Numbered from the stretch's first letter, positions 1 through 8,336 are shown. The stretch: 64,000 nt of DNA from Flavobacterium subsaxonicum WB 4.1-42 = DSM 21790 (GCF_000422725.1 NZ_KE383909.1:53419-117418), one strand, 5' to 3'. A program made the numbers and translations. The notes: generated by a model from the sequence alone, not told the origin.

Positions 1-335
1 TCAGATAGTATAAGGTTACCATCGGCACCGGTAAAGCCCATAGCGTTGTTTTGTAAAGCCTGTAGCTGCGCGGTAATATCTTTATTAATAAGCCCGGCAT
101 ACGTCATAACCGCAACATCAAGCATGGGCTTATCGGTAATGCGGCGGCCTTCATGAAAAACGGCTGCAATACCAAGGCCCTCGGCAGTTTTGGTGGCAAT
201 TTTACCACCGCCGTGTACCAGTATCTTATAGCCTTCTATAGCGGCAAAATCTGAGAGGAATGCCTTTAAAGCTGACTCGTTATCTATTACATTGCCGCCA
301 ATTTTTACAATTGTAAGCTGGGGTTTATTTTCCAT
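1..335 (-). CDS. argB: N-acyl-glutamate kinase, 5' part (runs off left edge)
   Basis: This is the N-terminal part, about 111 residues, of the amino-acid kinase that phosphorylates N-acetyl- or N-succinyl-glutamate in arginine synthesis. The start reads MENKPQLTIVKIGGNV. The KIGG phosphate loop is at residues 11-14 and the HGGGK motif at 41-45, both typical of the acetylglutamate kinase family. The ATG lies inside the end of argF', giving an 11-nt overlap and implying coupled translation as the last visible gene of the operon. Whether the acyl group is acetyl or succinyl depends on the preceding transcarbamylase, see argF'. The C-terminal half lies outside the window. Confidence 0.93.
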   Translation of the reverse strand, partial: MENKPQLTIVKIGGNVIDNESALKAFLSDFAAIEGYKILVHGGGKIATKTAEGLGIAAVFHEGRRITDKPMLDVAVMTYAGLINKDITAQLQALQNNAMGFTGADGNLILS

Positions 336-1275
336 CTTCCAGAATTTTTGTCAGTATAGCCTGTGCGGCATACGTACGGTTATTGGCCTGCGGAATAACA
401 ATCGATGCACCGCTATCGAGCACAGCATCAGTCACAATCATGTTACGGCGAACGGGCAGGCAGTGCATAAATTTACCATTGCTGGTAAGCGCCATCTTTT
501 CGGTTGTAACCGTCCACGACGGGTCTTTACTTGTAATCTGGCCATAATCTATATAGCTGCTCCAGTTTTTTGCATAAATAAAATCGGCATCTTTAAACGC
601 CTCGTCCTGGTTGTGTGTAATGGTAACACCGGCTGTAAATTCGGGGTTAAGTTCATAACCTTCCGGGTGGGTAATTACAAAATCAACATTAGCCTTTTTC
701 ATCACCTTTACAAAAGAGTTGGGTACCGCATGGGGCAATGCCTTGGGGTGCGGCGCCCAGGTAAGCACCACTTTTGGGCGGGCAACCGTTTTATATTCTT
801 CAACCGTAAGAGCATCGGCAACAGCCTGTAACGGGTGTTCGGTAGAGCCTTCAAGGCTTATAACCGGTACCGATGCATATTTTTTAAAAGCATTTATAAC
901 CTGCTCTTCTTCGTCTTTTTCTTTATCGGTAAGGGTAGGAAAGCTACGCACGGCAATAATATCGCAGTATTGCGAAACCACCTGTGCTGCCTCCTTAATA
1001 TGTTCGGCTTTGTTGCCATCCATAACCACACCGTCTTCAAATTCCAGCAGCCAGCCCTCGGTATTAAGGTTCATTACAATAGCGTGCATGCCTAAATTAA
1101 GCGCCGCTTTTTGTGTGCTGAGCCTTGTTCTTAAACTCGGGTTAAAAAACAACAGGCCAAGGGTTTTGTTTTTGCCCAAACCGGCATTAGCAAAAGGTTC
1201 TGCTTTAATGGCTTTGGCTAACGATACCAGTTCGTTAAGATCTTGAATATCATCTACGGAAGTGAAGTTTTTCAT
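325..1275 (-). CDS. argF': N-succinyl/N-acetyl-ornithine carbamoyltransferase (ArgF')
   Basis: This 316-residue cytosolic transcarbamylase transfers carbamoyl phosphate to an N-acylated ornithine. The carbamoyl-phosphate loop SLRTR is at residues 47-51, a STEHPLQ motif follows near 145, and HCLPVRRN lies near 275. The full length and the RLSTQKAALNLGM segment resemble Bacteroides succinylornithine transcarbamylase more than ordinary ornithine transcarbamylases. The acyl-specificity position (Pro90 in the Bacteroides enzyme, Glu92 in the Xanthomonas acetylornithine enzyme) is Ala90 here, in NKAEH. A small residue fits a succinyl group better than Glu does, but the substrate is inferred. It follows argD in the operon after a 99-nt gap that holds a palindromic repeat. 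Confidence 0.9.
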   Translation of the reverse strand: MKNFTSVDDIQDLNELVSLAKAIKAEPFANAGLGKNKTLGLLFFNPSLRTRLSTQKAALNLGMHAIVMNLNTEGWLLEFEDGVVMDGNKAEHIKEAAQVVSQYCDIIAVRSFPTLTDKEKDEEEQVINAFKKYASVPVISLEGSTEHPLQAVADALTVEEYKTVARPKVVLTWAPHPKALPHAVPNSFVKVMKKANVDFVITHPEGYELNPEFTAGVTITHNQDEAFKDADFIYAKNWSSYIDYGQITSKDPSWTVTTEKMALTSNGKFMHCLPVRRNMIVTDAVLDSGASIVIPQANNRTYAAQAILTKILEDGK

Positions 1276-1340
1276 TTCTTTTAGTTGTTACTAACCTGTG
1301 ATATTTAATATTACAGGTTTATTATAAATTATATTTTATA

Positions 1341-1367
1341 CCTACAAGGTTTTAAAAACCTTGCAGG
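1341..1367 (-). repeat. 27-nt palindromic repeat, copy 1
   Basis: Read on the minus strand it has arms CCTGCAAGGT and ACCTTGTAGG around the 7-nt centre TTTTAAA, which itself pairs. The arms contain one G:T wobble at the fourth position, which gives the element a direction. It sits 8 nt downstream of argD, between argD and argF'. Three more copies occur in the window at 2534, 33543 and 33601. Confidence 0.9.
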
Positions 1368-1374
1368 AAACTAA

Positions 1375-2505
1375 CTATGCCTTTAAAGCATTCTTTAAAC
1401 CCGTAAAAAACACATCTACATCTTCTTTGGTTATAGAAAGTGGCGGCAGTATGCGTAGCAGGTTTTTTTGCGATGCATTGCCCGTAAAAATATGCTCGTC
1501 GTAAATTAATTTCTTACGAAGCTCGGTAACATCAAAGTCGAATTCAAGGCCCAACATTAAGCCACGGCCTTTTATATTTTTAACTTGTGGAATCTGGCCT
1601 GCAAGTTCTTTAAAGTAAGCACTTATAGTGTTTACATTATCGATAAGATTTTCGTTTTCGATAATTTCAAGTACCGATAGTGCTGCCGCAGAAGCCAGAT
1701 GGTTGCCCCCAAACGTGGTGCCTAACAACCCAAAGGATGCTTTAAACTTAGGCGAAATAAGGATACCGCCGATTGGGAAACCATTGCCCATGCCTTTTGC
1801 AAGGGTAATAACATCGGGCTTAATATCGTGGTACTGGTGCGCAAAGAATTTGCCCGAACGCCCGTAACCACTTTGTATCTCATCTAAAATCAGTACCACA
1901 TCGTTAGTGTCGCAAACTTTTGCTATGGCCTGGAAAAACTCGGTAGTACCCTGATCCAGTCCGCCAACGCCCTGTATGCCCTCTATAATAACGGTGCAAA
2001 CATCGCCTTTGGCAATCTCGGCGTTTAAGGCCTCAATGTCGTTTAACGGAAGAAAAACTACCTCGTGCCCTGCGTTTAGTGGCGCAACTATAGAAGGGTT
2101 ATCGGTAGCAGCAACAGCCGCCGATGTACGCCCGTGGAATGCCTTTTTAAAGGCTATTACCTTTTTTTTACCATTGTGGAATGACGCCAGTTTTAGCGCA
2201 TTTTCGTTAGCTTCTGCCCCCGAATTGCATAGAAAAAGTGTGTAATCAGGGTAACCCGATGCTTTTACAAGTTTATCGGCTAATGCTTCCTGAATTGGGT
2301 TTTGTATGGAGTTGGAGTAAAACCCTATTTTGCCTACCTGGTCTGTAATTGCTTTTACATAATCAGGGTGCGAGTGCCCGGCAGAAATTACACCGTGGCC
2401 ACCGTAAAAGTCCAGGTATTGCTGGCCTTTATCGTCCCATACTTTAGCGCCAAGCGCCTTTACAGGGGTAATGTTGTATATTGGGTATACATTGAATAAA
2501 CTCAT
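1375..2505 (-). CDS. argD: N-acyl-ornithine aminotransferase
   Basis: This class-III PLP-dependent aminotransferase of 376 residues makes N-acyl-ornithine from N-acyl-glutamate semialdehyde and glutamate in the cytosol. CNSGAEANENALK (residues 93-105) is the PLP phosphate region, LILDEIQSG (206-214) holds the conserved Asp, and Lys237 in TLAKGMGNGFP is the Schiff-base lysine. Length is normal for ArgD. It lies between argC and argF' in the operon, with palindromic repeats in both flanking gaps. The related ornithine and GABA aminotransferases are unlikely given the context. Confidence 0.94.
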   Translation of the reverse strand: MSLFNVYPIYNITPVKALGAKVWDDKGQQYLDFYGGHGVISAGHSHPDYVKAITDQVGKIGFYSNSIQNPIQEALADKLVKASGYPDYTLFLCNSGAEANENALKLASFHNGKKKVIAFKKAFHGRTSAAVAATDNPSIVAPLNAGHEVVFLPLNDIEALNAEIAKGDVCTVIIEGIQGVGGLDQGTTEFFQAIAKVCDTNDVVLILDEIQSGYGRSGKFFAHQYHDIKPDVITLAKGMGNGFPIGGILISPKFKASFGLLGTTFGGNHLASAAALSVLEIIENENLIDNVNTISAYFKELAGQIPQVKNIKGRGLMLGLEFDFDVTELRKKLIYDEHIFTGNASQKNLLRILPPLSITKEDVDVFFTGLKNALKA

Positions 2506-2533
2506 TGTATATGTGTTTTTTAGTTTGTGTTAA

Positions 2534-2560
2534 CCTGCAAGGTCTCGAAGACCTTGTAGG
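2534..2560 (+). repeat. 27-nt palindromic repeat, copy 2
   Basis: The arms CCTGCAAGGT and ACCTTGTAGG flank the centre CTCGAAG on the plus strand, so this copy is opposite in direction to copy 1. It lies in the 86-nt gap between argC and argD. The centre differs from copy 1 but its outer two base pairs still form (C-G, T-A). Confidence 0.9.
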
Positions 2561-2591
2561 TTTTATTTTTAATTTTTATATAGGAGCCGAA

Positions 2592-3569
2592 CTAAAATCC
2601 GGCAGGCTTTAATTTTAAGCCAGTGGTTTCTTCCAGGCCAAACATCAGGTTCATGTTTTCTATAGCTTGGCCGCTTGCGCCTTTTACCAGATTATCTATA
2701 ACTGATGTTATAAGCAGGTACTTACCCTTTTGCTCTAAGCTAATAAAGCAATTATTGGTTTGTATGGCAAGCTTAAGACTAATGCTATCGGTGGTAACCC
2801 GTACAAAGGGTTCGCTTGCGTAATACGCGTTGTAAAGTGCCACCACCTCGTTAAAGTCGGTGGTAAGTTTAGTGTACAGCGTTGCGAAAATACCACGGGT
2901 AAAATCGCCGCGGTTGGGTATAAACAGTACCTCTTCATCAAAACCTTGTTGAACCTGCTGTAAACTCTGCACGATCTCGCCCAAATGCTGGTGCCCAAAT
3001 GCCTTGTAATGCGACATATTATTGGTTCGCCAAGGGTGGTGCGATGTAGCAGATGGCTGCACCCCGGCACCTGTACTGCCCGTTGTAGCGTTAACGTGGA
3101 TAGTATCTGCAAGTAAGCTATTTTTAGCCAACGGAAGCAATGCCAGTTGTATAGCCGTAGCAAAACAACCGGGGTTGGCAATGTACTGCGCCGTTTTTAT
3201 CTGGTCGCGGTTTAGTTCCGGCAGGCCGTAAACAAACACCTTACCATTAAAATTGGCATCTGCCGTAAGGCGAAAATCATTACCCAGATCTATTATCCTT
3301 GTGGTTGCCGAAAAGTAATTGGCCTCTAAAAACGAGATGGACTTGCCGTGCCCAAGGCATAAAAACACTACATCTACATTAGGGTTAACGGTATCGGTAA
3401 AATTGATGTCGATACTGCCATACAGGTCCTCGTGCACCGATGCCACTGGGCTGCCGGCATTGGTGGTGCTGTAAACAAAGTCGAGCTGTGCCTGCGGGTG
3501 GTTAACCAGCAATCGAAGCAATTCGCCTGCCGTATAGCCCGATCCGCCAATAATGCCAATACTAATCAT
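2592..3569 (-). CDS. argC: N-acyl-gamma-glutamyl-phosphate reductase
   Basis: This 325-residue cytosolic NADPH-dependent reductase converts N-acyl-glutamyl phosphate to the semialdehyde. The N-terminus IGIIGGSGYTAGELLRLL is the nucleotide-binding loop of the ArgC family, and Cys135 in ANPGCFATAIQLA is the catalytic cysteine. HPWRTNNM and GHQHLGEI in the C-terminal half match the substrate domain. The start overlaps the end of argG by 8 nt, so the two are translationally coupled. Confidence 0.95.
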   Translation of the reverse strand: MISIGIIGGSGYTAGELLRLLVNHPQAQLDFVYSTTNAGSPVASVHEDLYGSIDINFTDTVNPNVDVVFLCLGHGKSISFLEANYFSATTRIIDLGNDFRLTADANFNGKVFVYGLPELNRDQIKTAQYIANPGCFATAIQLALLPLAKNSLLADTIHVNATTGSTGAGVQPSATSHHPWRTNNMSHYKAFGHQHLGEIVQSLQQVQQGFDEEVLFIPNRGDFTRGIFATLYTKLTTDFNEVVALYNAYYASEPFVRVTTDSISLKLAIQTNNCFISLEQKGKYLLITSVIDNLVKGASGQAIENMNLMFGLEETTGLKLKPAGF

Positions 3570-4758
3570 ATTTTTCTCCGTTTACCTGTGCGTAAATATT
3601 TTGGGCATTCCCCACTATTTTTATAAAGCCTTTGGCATCATCTGCCGTCCAGGCATTATTAACCTCGCCATACTGGCCAAAGCCGGTGTTCATTAAATCG
3701 TGCGCTGACTCAATACCATCTAAAGAAAAATGGTAGGGTTTAAGGGTAACGGTTACGGTACCGGTAACGGTTTTTTGGGTATCTTCTAAAAACGTTTCTA
3801 TGTTGCGCATAACCGGGTCTAGGTACTGGCCTTCATGAAAAAGCATACCATACCAGTTGCCCAACTGCTCTTTCCAGTACTGTTGCCATTTGCCCAGTAC
3901 GTGTTTTTCTAACAGGTGGTGTGCTTTTATAATAATGATAGGTGCCGCCGCCTCAAAACCTACGCGGCCTTTAATACCTATAATGGTATCACCCACATGG
4001 ATATCGCGGCCTATGGCAAATGCCGAAGCCAGTTTTTCCAGTTTCTGGATGTTGCTTGCAGGCTTCTCGAATTCGTTATTGATGCCTGTAAGTTCGCCTT
4101 TTTCAAAATGAAGGGTAACTTTCTCAGCTTCTGATTTTTCGAGTTGCGAAGGGTAAGCCTCACCAGGCAATGGCTGACCCGATGTTAGTGTTTCTTTACC
4201 GCCAACGCTGGTACCCCAGATGCCTTTGTTGATAGAGTACTGTGCTTTTTCCCAAGAATATTCTACGCCATTTTTTTGAAGGTACTCAACCTCCTGCTGG
4301 CGGGTAAGCTTCAGGTCGCGGATAGGGGTAATAATTTGCATTTCAGGAGCAATAGTCTGGAATACAAGGTCGAACCTAATCTGGTCGTTACCGGCACCGG
4401 TACTGCCGTGGGCAATAGCATCAGCACCAACGCTTTTGGCGTAACGCACGGTTTCCAGCGCCTGGAAAACCCTCTCGGCACTAACCGAAAGCGGGTAGGT
4501 ATTGTTTTTAAGCACATTGCCGTACACCAGGTACTTAATGGCTTTTTCGTAGTACTTATCTATTATATCTAAGTTAAGGTGGTGGGCGCTGCCCAGCTCA
4601 TAAGCACGTTTTTCTATAGCGGCAAGCTCTTCTTCGCCAAAACCGCCCGTGTTTATAAGTATGGTATGCACTTCATACCCAAGATCGTTCTTTAAATATT
4701 TTAGGCAGTATGATGTGTCCAGACCGCCGCTGTATGCTAAAACCAGTTTTTTACTCAT
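3562..4758 (-). CDS. argG: Argininosuccinate synthase
   Basis: This 398-residue enzyme joins citrulline and aspartate with ATP. The N-terminal AYSGGLDTSYCLKYL is the PP-loop of N-type ATP pyrophosphatases, and AHGSTGAGNDQIRF near residue 115 is the citrulline/aspartate-binding segment. Length is normal for ArgG. It overlaps the GNAT gene upstream and argC downstream, each by 8 nt, forming one tight transcriptional unit. Because this enzyme takes free citrulline, a deacylase (ArgE-like) is needed; none is visible here and it probably lies left of the window. Confidence 0.96.
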   Translation of the reverse strand: MSKKLVLAYSGGLDTSYCLKYLKNDLGYEVHTILINTGGFGEEELAAIEKRAYELGSAHHLNLDIIDKYYEKAIKYLVYGNVLKNNTYPLSVSAERVFQALETVRYAKSVGADAIAHGSTGAGNDQIRFDLVFQTIAPEMQIITPIRDLKLTRQQEVEYLQKNGVEYSWEKAQYSINKGIWGTSVGGKETLTSGQPLPGEAYPSQLEKSEAEKVTLHFEKGELTGINNEFEKPASNIQKLEKLASAFAIGRDIHVGDTIIGIKGRVGFEAAAPIIIIKAHHLLEKHVLGKWQQYWKEQLGNWYGMLFHEGQYLDPVMRNIETFLEDTQKTVTGTVTVTLKPYHFSLDGIESAHDLMNTGFGQYGEVNNAWTADDAKGFIKIVGNAQNIYAQVNGEKYD

Positions 4759-5389
4759 TGTCTTTGTCTTTTTTAAGAAAAAGCGCCTGCTTAATACTTT
4801 TTAGCCTTGCCAGCACTTTTTTGTTAAAGGTATATTGATCTTCTTCGTTTTCGTTTTTCTTTTCGGCCGGGTCGTATAACATTCCCGTGCACAGGCACAT
4901 TTTGTAATCCTTGCGTTGCAGGATATCAAAATTATTGCAGCCGCTGCAACCCTTCCAAAAAGTAGGGTCGTCAGTCAATTCGCTAAAAGGTACGGGTTTA
5001 TAACCCAGGTCTGAGTTTATTTTCATAACCGCAAGGCCCGTGGTAATACCAAATATCTTGGCGCCGGGATATTTTTCCTGCGAGTATTCAAAAACCTTTG
5101 TTTTTATCTTTTTTGCGAGGCCCAGGTTACGGTAATCCGGGTGTACAATAAGGCCGGAGTTGGCCACGAACTTGCCGTGGCTCCAGCTTTCTATATAGCA
5201 AAAGCCTGCAAATTTGCCATCTACGGTTGCTATAACAGCATCTTTGTGTTCCATCTTTTTAACAATGTACTCTGGCGTGCGCTTGGCAATACCCGTACCG
5301 CGCTGTATAGCCGACTCGTACATGGTCTCGCAAATTTCCGGTGCAAACTTGTAGTGCTCCTCTCGGGCTATTACAATTAATATATTCAT
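4751..5389 (-). CDS. GNAT acyltransferase, candidate N-acyl-glutamate synthase
   Basis: This 212-residue protein is the first gene of the arginine operon. It shows a GNAT fold: FAGFCYIESWSHGK forms the central strands, LIVHPDYRNLGLAKKI (near residues 90-105) is the acyl-CoA motif A with RNLGLA in place of the usual RGxGxG, and LGYKPVPF is a late GNAT strand. A tail near residues 145-170 carries CSGCN and CLCTG, four cysteines that could bind a metal. No classical ArgA or ArgJ is in the cluster, and the gene overlaps argG. I infer that it makes N-acetyl- or N-succinyl-glutamate. The family assignment is firm; the substrate is not. Confidence 0.75.
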   Translation of the reverse strand: MNILIVIAREEHYKFAPEICETMYESAIQRGTGIAKRTPEYIVKKMEHKDAVIATVDGKFAGFCYIESWSHGKFVANSGLIVHPDYRNLGLAKKIKTKVFEYSQEKYPGAKIFGITTGLAVMKINSDLGYKPVPFSELTDDPTFWKGCSGCNNFDILQRKDYKMCLCTGMLYDPAEKKNENEEDQYTFNKKVLARLKSIKQALFLKKDKDNE

Positions 5390-5622
5390 TTCAGGGATAA
5401 AAGAAATAAATTATGAAAAATGGCTAAATGATCTTTTTTTGGGAAACAAACCGGGCGGACCGGTTTAATATACAGGCATACCGTTACGGTCTTAAGCGCG
5501 GGCTTAAAAACGAGTTAAGGTTGCTTATAAAAGAATGATTTGTAAGGATAAATCCCTGCAATAAAACAGATGGTGTTTTCAATTCGGTAAAATAAAAAAG
5601 TGAATATTAAAGCTTAAACTTT

Positions 5623-5662
5623 TGCGGCATTAACATGGCCGCACCATCCGGCAAGTTACCGG
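5623..5662 (-). promoter_or_regulatory. Candidate attenuation hairpins in the arg leader
   Basis: On the minus strand CCGG-TAACTTG-CCGG (5662-5648) is followed by a hairpin with arms TGCGGC (5643-5638) and GCCGCA (5628-5623). The stop codon of the leader peptide lies in the second loop and its last Arg codon lies in the 5' arm, so a stalled ribosome would open the hairpin. About 20-30 nt later come short U-rich tracts. The remaining leader to 5390 contains one further stem (AAACCGG/CCGGTTT, 5448-5466) and nothing else I can name. Confidence 0.4.
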
Positions 5663-5710
5663 GGTGTTTATGCTAAACATAGGGGTGCTATGTAATTCTT
5701 TTTTATTCAT
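5630..5710 (-). CDS. Candidate leader peptide of the arginine operon (26 aa)
   Basis: A 27-codon frame starts with ATG at 5710 and stops with TAA at 5632-5630. The peptide begins MNKKELHSTPMF and ends TCRMVRPC, with two Arg codons in the last six residues, both CGG. The ATG lies only 5 nt after the -7 box, so the message would be nearly leaderless. Position ahead of arginine genes and terminal Arg codons suggest arginine-sensing attenuation. Translation is not shown by the sequence. Confidence 0.45.
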   Translation of the reverse strand: MNKKELHSTPMFSINTPVTCRMVRPC

Positions 5711-5715
5711 GGCTG

Positions 5716-5745
5716 CAAATGTATAGTTTTTGAAAAAATAAACAA
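5716..5745 (-). promoter_or_regulatory. Bacteroidetes-type promoter of the arginine operon
   Basis: On the minus strand GTTGTTT (TTG at 5745-5743) is followed after 19 nt by TACATTTG (5723-5716). This matches the Bacteroidetes TTG, N17-23, TAnnTTTG form. Transcription would begin near 5710, leaving a leader of about 320 nt before the GNAT gene. Confidence 0.7.
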
Positions 5746-5830
5746 CTTAAAATTCTGATAAATATTCAAATATCACGAATAACCCCCAAAATGTGATGGC
5801 TATGCCGTTAATTTTAGGTTATTTATAAGC

Positions 5831-5855
5831 AAAAAACGCTCCACAATGGGAGCGT
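5831..5855 (-). terminator. Rho-independent terminator after the MFS gene
   Basis: On the minus strand the arms ACGCTCC and GGAGCGT are followed by TTTTTT. It lies 25 nt downstream of the MFS stop codon. Confidence 0.8.
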
Positions 5856-5879
5856 CTTGATATTTTTTTAATGTTGATT

Positions 5880-7118
5880 TTATTTTTGGGCCTGCTTGCC
5901 GGTCTCTTTTAAAAACAGGCAGGCAACAATAGCAACGCTAATTACCAGCATAAAAAACAAAACGGCACTTTTAAAATGGGTTTCGGTATCGGTAACGGTG
6001 TTTAACGATTTGCCGTATAAATAACTAAATACCGGGCCTAATAATGATGTTACCCCAAAGGTTAAAAAGTTTATGGCGCCGGTCGCACTGCCCTTAACAC
6101 TATCCGGGTTTGCCTCCTTAATTACCGAATATGGTATCATGGCGGCGCCTGAAGCCACACCCATTAAAAAGGTGCTAAAATATGCTGGCATAAGGGTAGG
6201 GAAGTAGCATAGCTGTGCAAGGCTCACTATCATTACAATAGCGCCGGCAATAACAACGGGTTTACGGCCCAGCCTATCGGCAAACCAGCCTAATAGCGGG
6301 CAGCCAACAGCCCAGCCTAACGGTACAAGGGCGCAGGCAAGGGTGGCGGTGGTATAATCCAGGCCACGGCCGGTCTGGAAAAATGCCACACCCCAGGTCA
6401 TTGCAAAAATGGTGGTAGGCGCAAACAGCAGGCCCGATACCAGCCCTGATAAATAACTTTGCGGATTGCTGAATACAATTTTATAAGGAGCTAACAGACT
6501 TCTTTTAGGCATTGTGGTGGCAATGGCAACCGCCCCTTTTTGAGTAGGTGTAAAGTAAATTATAAGGCCTGCAATTACAAAGCCCATAATGCCCATTGCT
6601 ATCCAGAAGGTGGTTAACGGGAGTCCGTTTTTTAAGATGGGGGCCGATAAAAACTGCCCTGCCGAACCGCCCAGCATTCCTAAACTTTGCGTTGCACCAA
6701 TGGCGGTTGCCAGCCTTTTGGGCGAAAATGCCCTTGCCGCAAGGTACACACAGGCCGGAAACGCCAGTGCCGACCCCATGCCTTGCAACAGCCTGCCCGC
6801 GTAGCCTGTATAAAGGTTGGCGACAGAAAATAATATACAGCCAAGCCCTAATAAGATGGCACCTGCAAACAGCGGATATTTTGCTCCCGCCTTATCTATG
6901 GCAATACCGGCTGCAAGGCTGGTAACAGAGTAGGTTAGGTAGTAGGATCCAATTACGGCACTAACGGTACCGGGTGTGGTAGCAAAAGCCTTTACAAGGT
7001 CGGGTAGCATTATACTGGGTGCAGATCGCACGGCATATTCTAAGGCATAGAACAGTAAACCAAGTACCCATGCAAGCACAAAAGGGTTCCAGGATTTTTT
7101 TTCAGATATAGTATTCAT
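5880..7118 (-). CDS. MFS transporter
   Basis: This 412-residue inner-membrane protein has about twelve hydrophobic segments and belongs to the major facilitator superfamily. The loop after the second helix reads DKAGAKYP, and the equivalent loop of the second half reads DRLGRKPV, the classic MFS signature. The N-terminus FVLAWVLGLLFYALEYAVRSAP is the first helix and resembles anion:cation symporters of organic and sugar acids. The substrate cannot be told from sequence. It is a single-gene unit with its own terminator. Confidence 0.85.
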   Translation of the reverse strand: MNTISEKKSWNPFVLAWVLGLLFYALEYAVRSAPSIMLPDLVKAFATTPGTVSAVIGSYYLTYSVTSLAAGIAIDKAGAKYPLFAGAILLGLGCILFSVANLYTGYAGRLLQGMGSALAFPACVYLAARAFSPKRLATAIGATQSLGMLGGSAGQFLSAPILKNGLPLTTFWIAMGIMGFVIAGLIIYFTPTQKGAVAIATTMPKRSLLAPYKIVFSNPQSYLSGLVSGLLFAPTTIFAMTWGVAFFQTGRGLDYTTATLACALVPLGWAVGCPLLGWFADRLGRKPVVIAGAIVMIVSLAQLCYFPTLMPAYFSTFLMGVASGAAMIPYSVIKEANPDSVKGSATGAINFLTFGVTSLLGPVFSYLYGKSLNTVTDTETHFKSAVLFFMLVISVAIVACLFLKETGKQAQK

Positions 7119-7292
7119 TTGTATTTAATGATTCTTTTCGAAGCATTAAATTTACGAATGATGATTTGATAAATATTACGAAATCCTTTTAATAAGAATA
7201 TTATTGTTTATTATGCATGCATACGTGTTTAAAATTATCATATCAAAAAAAATACCCTTAAAAAGGCAGGTGTGTAAATTTGATAAAAATAA

Positions 7293-8336
7293 TTAATTTA
7301 GGATTTTACTTACAGCCTTAATAATGTCCTGTGTAGATGTTGTATTGGTGTCTATTGCAATACTTTTATTGCCGTACGGTTTAAAAGTATCGGGCTTAGT
7401 TATAGAAAATAACCCAACCGTTGGCGTTTGTGCAGCGCTGGCAAGGTGCATAATACCGCTATCGGCACCAAAAAATATTTGGCAGTTGGCAATTACTGCC
7501 GCAATTTCTCGAACATCTTTACTGTAAAATGTAGGTGCCTTAAAATCTATCTGCGATACATTTTCAACAGGTAATACCTCTATAATATTATAACCGGCAA
7601 ATTCGGCTTTCAGGCTTTCATAAACAGGCTCCCACCACGAAGGCGGATAGCATTTTGCACCCGTTGCGTAAGTAAAAATGGCTATGGTTTTTTTATTGGC
7701 ATCAATAAGTTCGTTAAGCAATTGTTTGCCGTGGGCAATTTCAGCGGCATCTAATTTAAGGTCGAGCAGGGGTGCGGGCGATGTATCTTCCGGATAGCCA
7801 AGCAACGTTAAAAAATTACGCAGGCAATATACTGGGTACTTAGCTACGTGCGCATAGTCAGGATATTTAGTAAGCTCATCAGCTTCGGCACCAAAAATTT
7901 TATAAGTCGAATTACTTTTTTGTGTAGACAGTTTACCTGATGATGAATAAGATACAACGTTAATGGCAATATCGTACCGCCTGCTTTTAATAGCTATCCA
8001 GCCTGCAATGTATTTAGGCAACTGCTTAAGGGGCTTTCTCGGTAGCTGAATTACCTTATCTACATTAGTATGGTTTTTAAAAAGAATGTTGCCCAGGCCA
8101 CCCTTTGCAAAAACGTCTACCTTACAGTCTGGGAAACGGTTATTAAGCTCTTCTATAAGCGGTGTAATAAGCAGCAAATTACCAAGCCTGTGGTTAGGCC
8201 TGCAAATCAGCACGCGATTAATGGTAGCTTTTTCGCCAACGGCAAGTGTAGGTACTGTATACGATTTGCCTATGTTTTTGGTCGCATTACGAGTAATGGC
8301 TTTTCGTACAACATTTAATTTTTTTAAAATGCCCAT
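7293..8336 (-). CDS. Glycosyltransferase family 9 (heptosyltransferase-like)
   Basis: This 347-residue protein resembles ADP-heptose:LPS heptosyltransferases, which add sugars to the lipopolysaccharide core at the cytoplasmic face. LICRPNHRLGNLLLITPL (from about residue 43) is the N-terminal Rossmann start of GT9, and FFGADSGIMHLASAAQTP near 288 is the GT9 donor-binding motif. Sugar donor and acceptor are unknown. The gene stands alone with AT-rich gaps on both sides, so the product may act in LPS or another surface glycan. Confidence 0.82.
   Translation of the reverse strand: MGILKKLNVVRKAITRNATKNIGKSYTVPTLAVGEKATINRVLICRPNHRLGNLLLITPLIEELNNRFPDCKVDVFAKGGLGNILFKNHTNVDKVIQLPRKPLKQLPKYIAGWIAIKSRRYDIAINVVSYSSSGKLSTQKSNSTYKIFGAEADELTKYPDYAHVAKYPVYCLRNFLTLLGYPEDTSPAPLLDLKLDAAEIAHGKQLLNELIDANKKTIAIFTYATGAKCYPPSWWEPVYESLKAEFAGYNIIEVLPVENVSQIDFKAPTFYSKDVREIAAVIANCQIFFGADSGIMHLASAAQTPTVGLFSITKPDTFKPYGNKSIAIDTNTTSTQDIIKAVSKILN

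Noticed and set aside
292..831. Plus-strand open frame of 179 codons
   Set aside because: It lies opposite argF' and argB, has no recognisable domain and is Cys/His-rich in the way antisense shadows are.
719..1246. Plus-strand open frame of 175 codons
   Set aside because: Shadow of argF' on the other strand, with no family resemblance or promoter.
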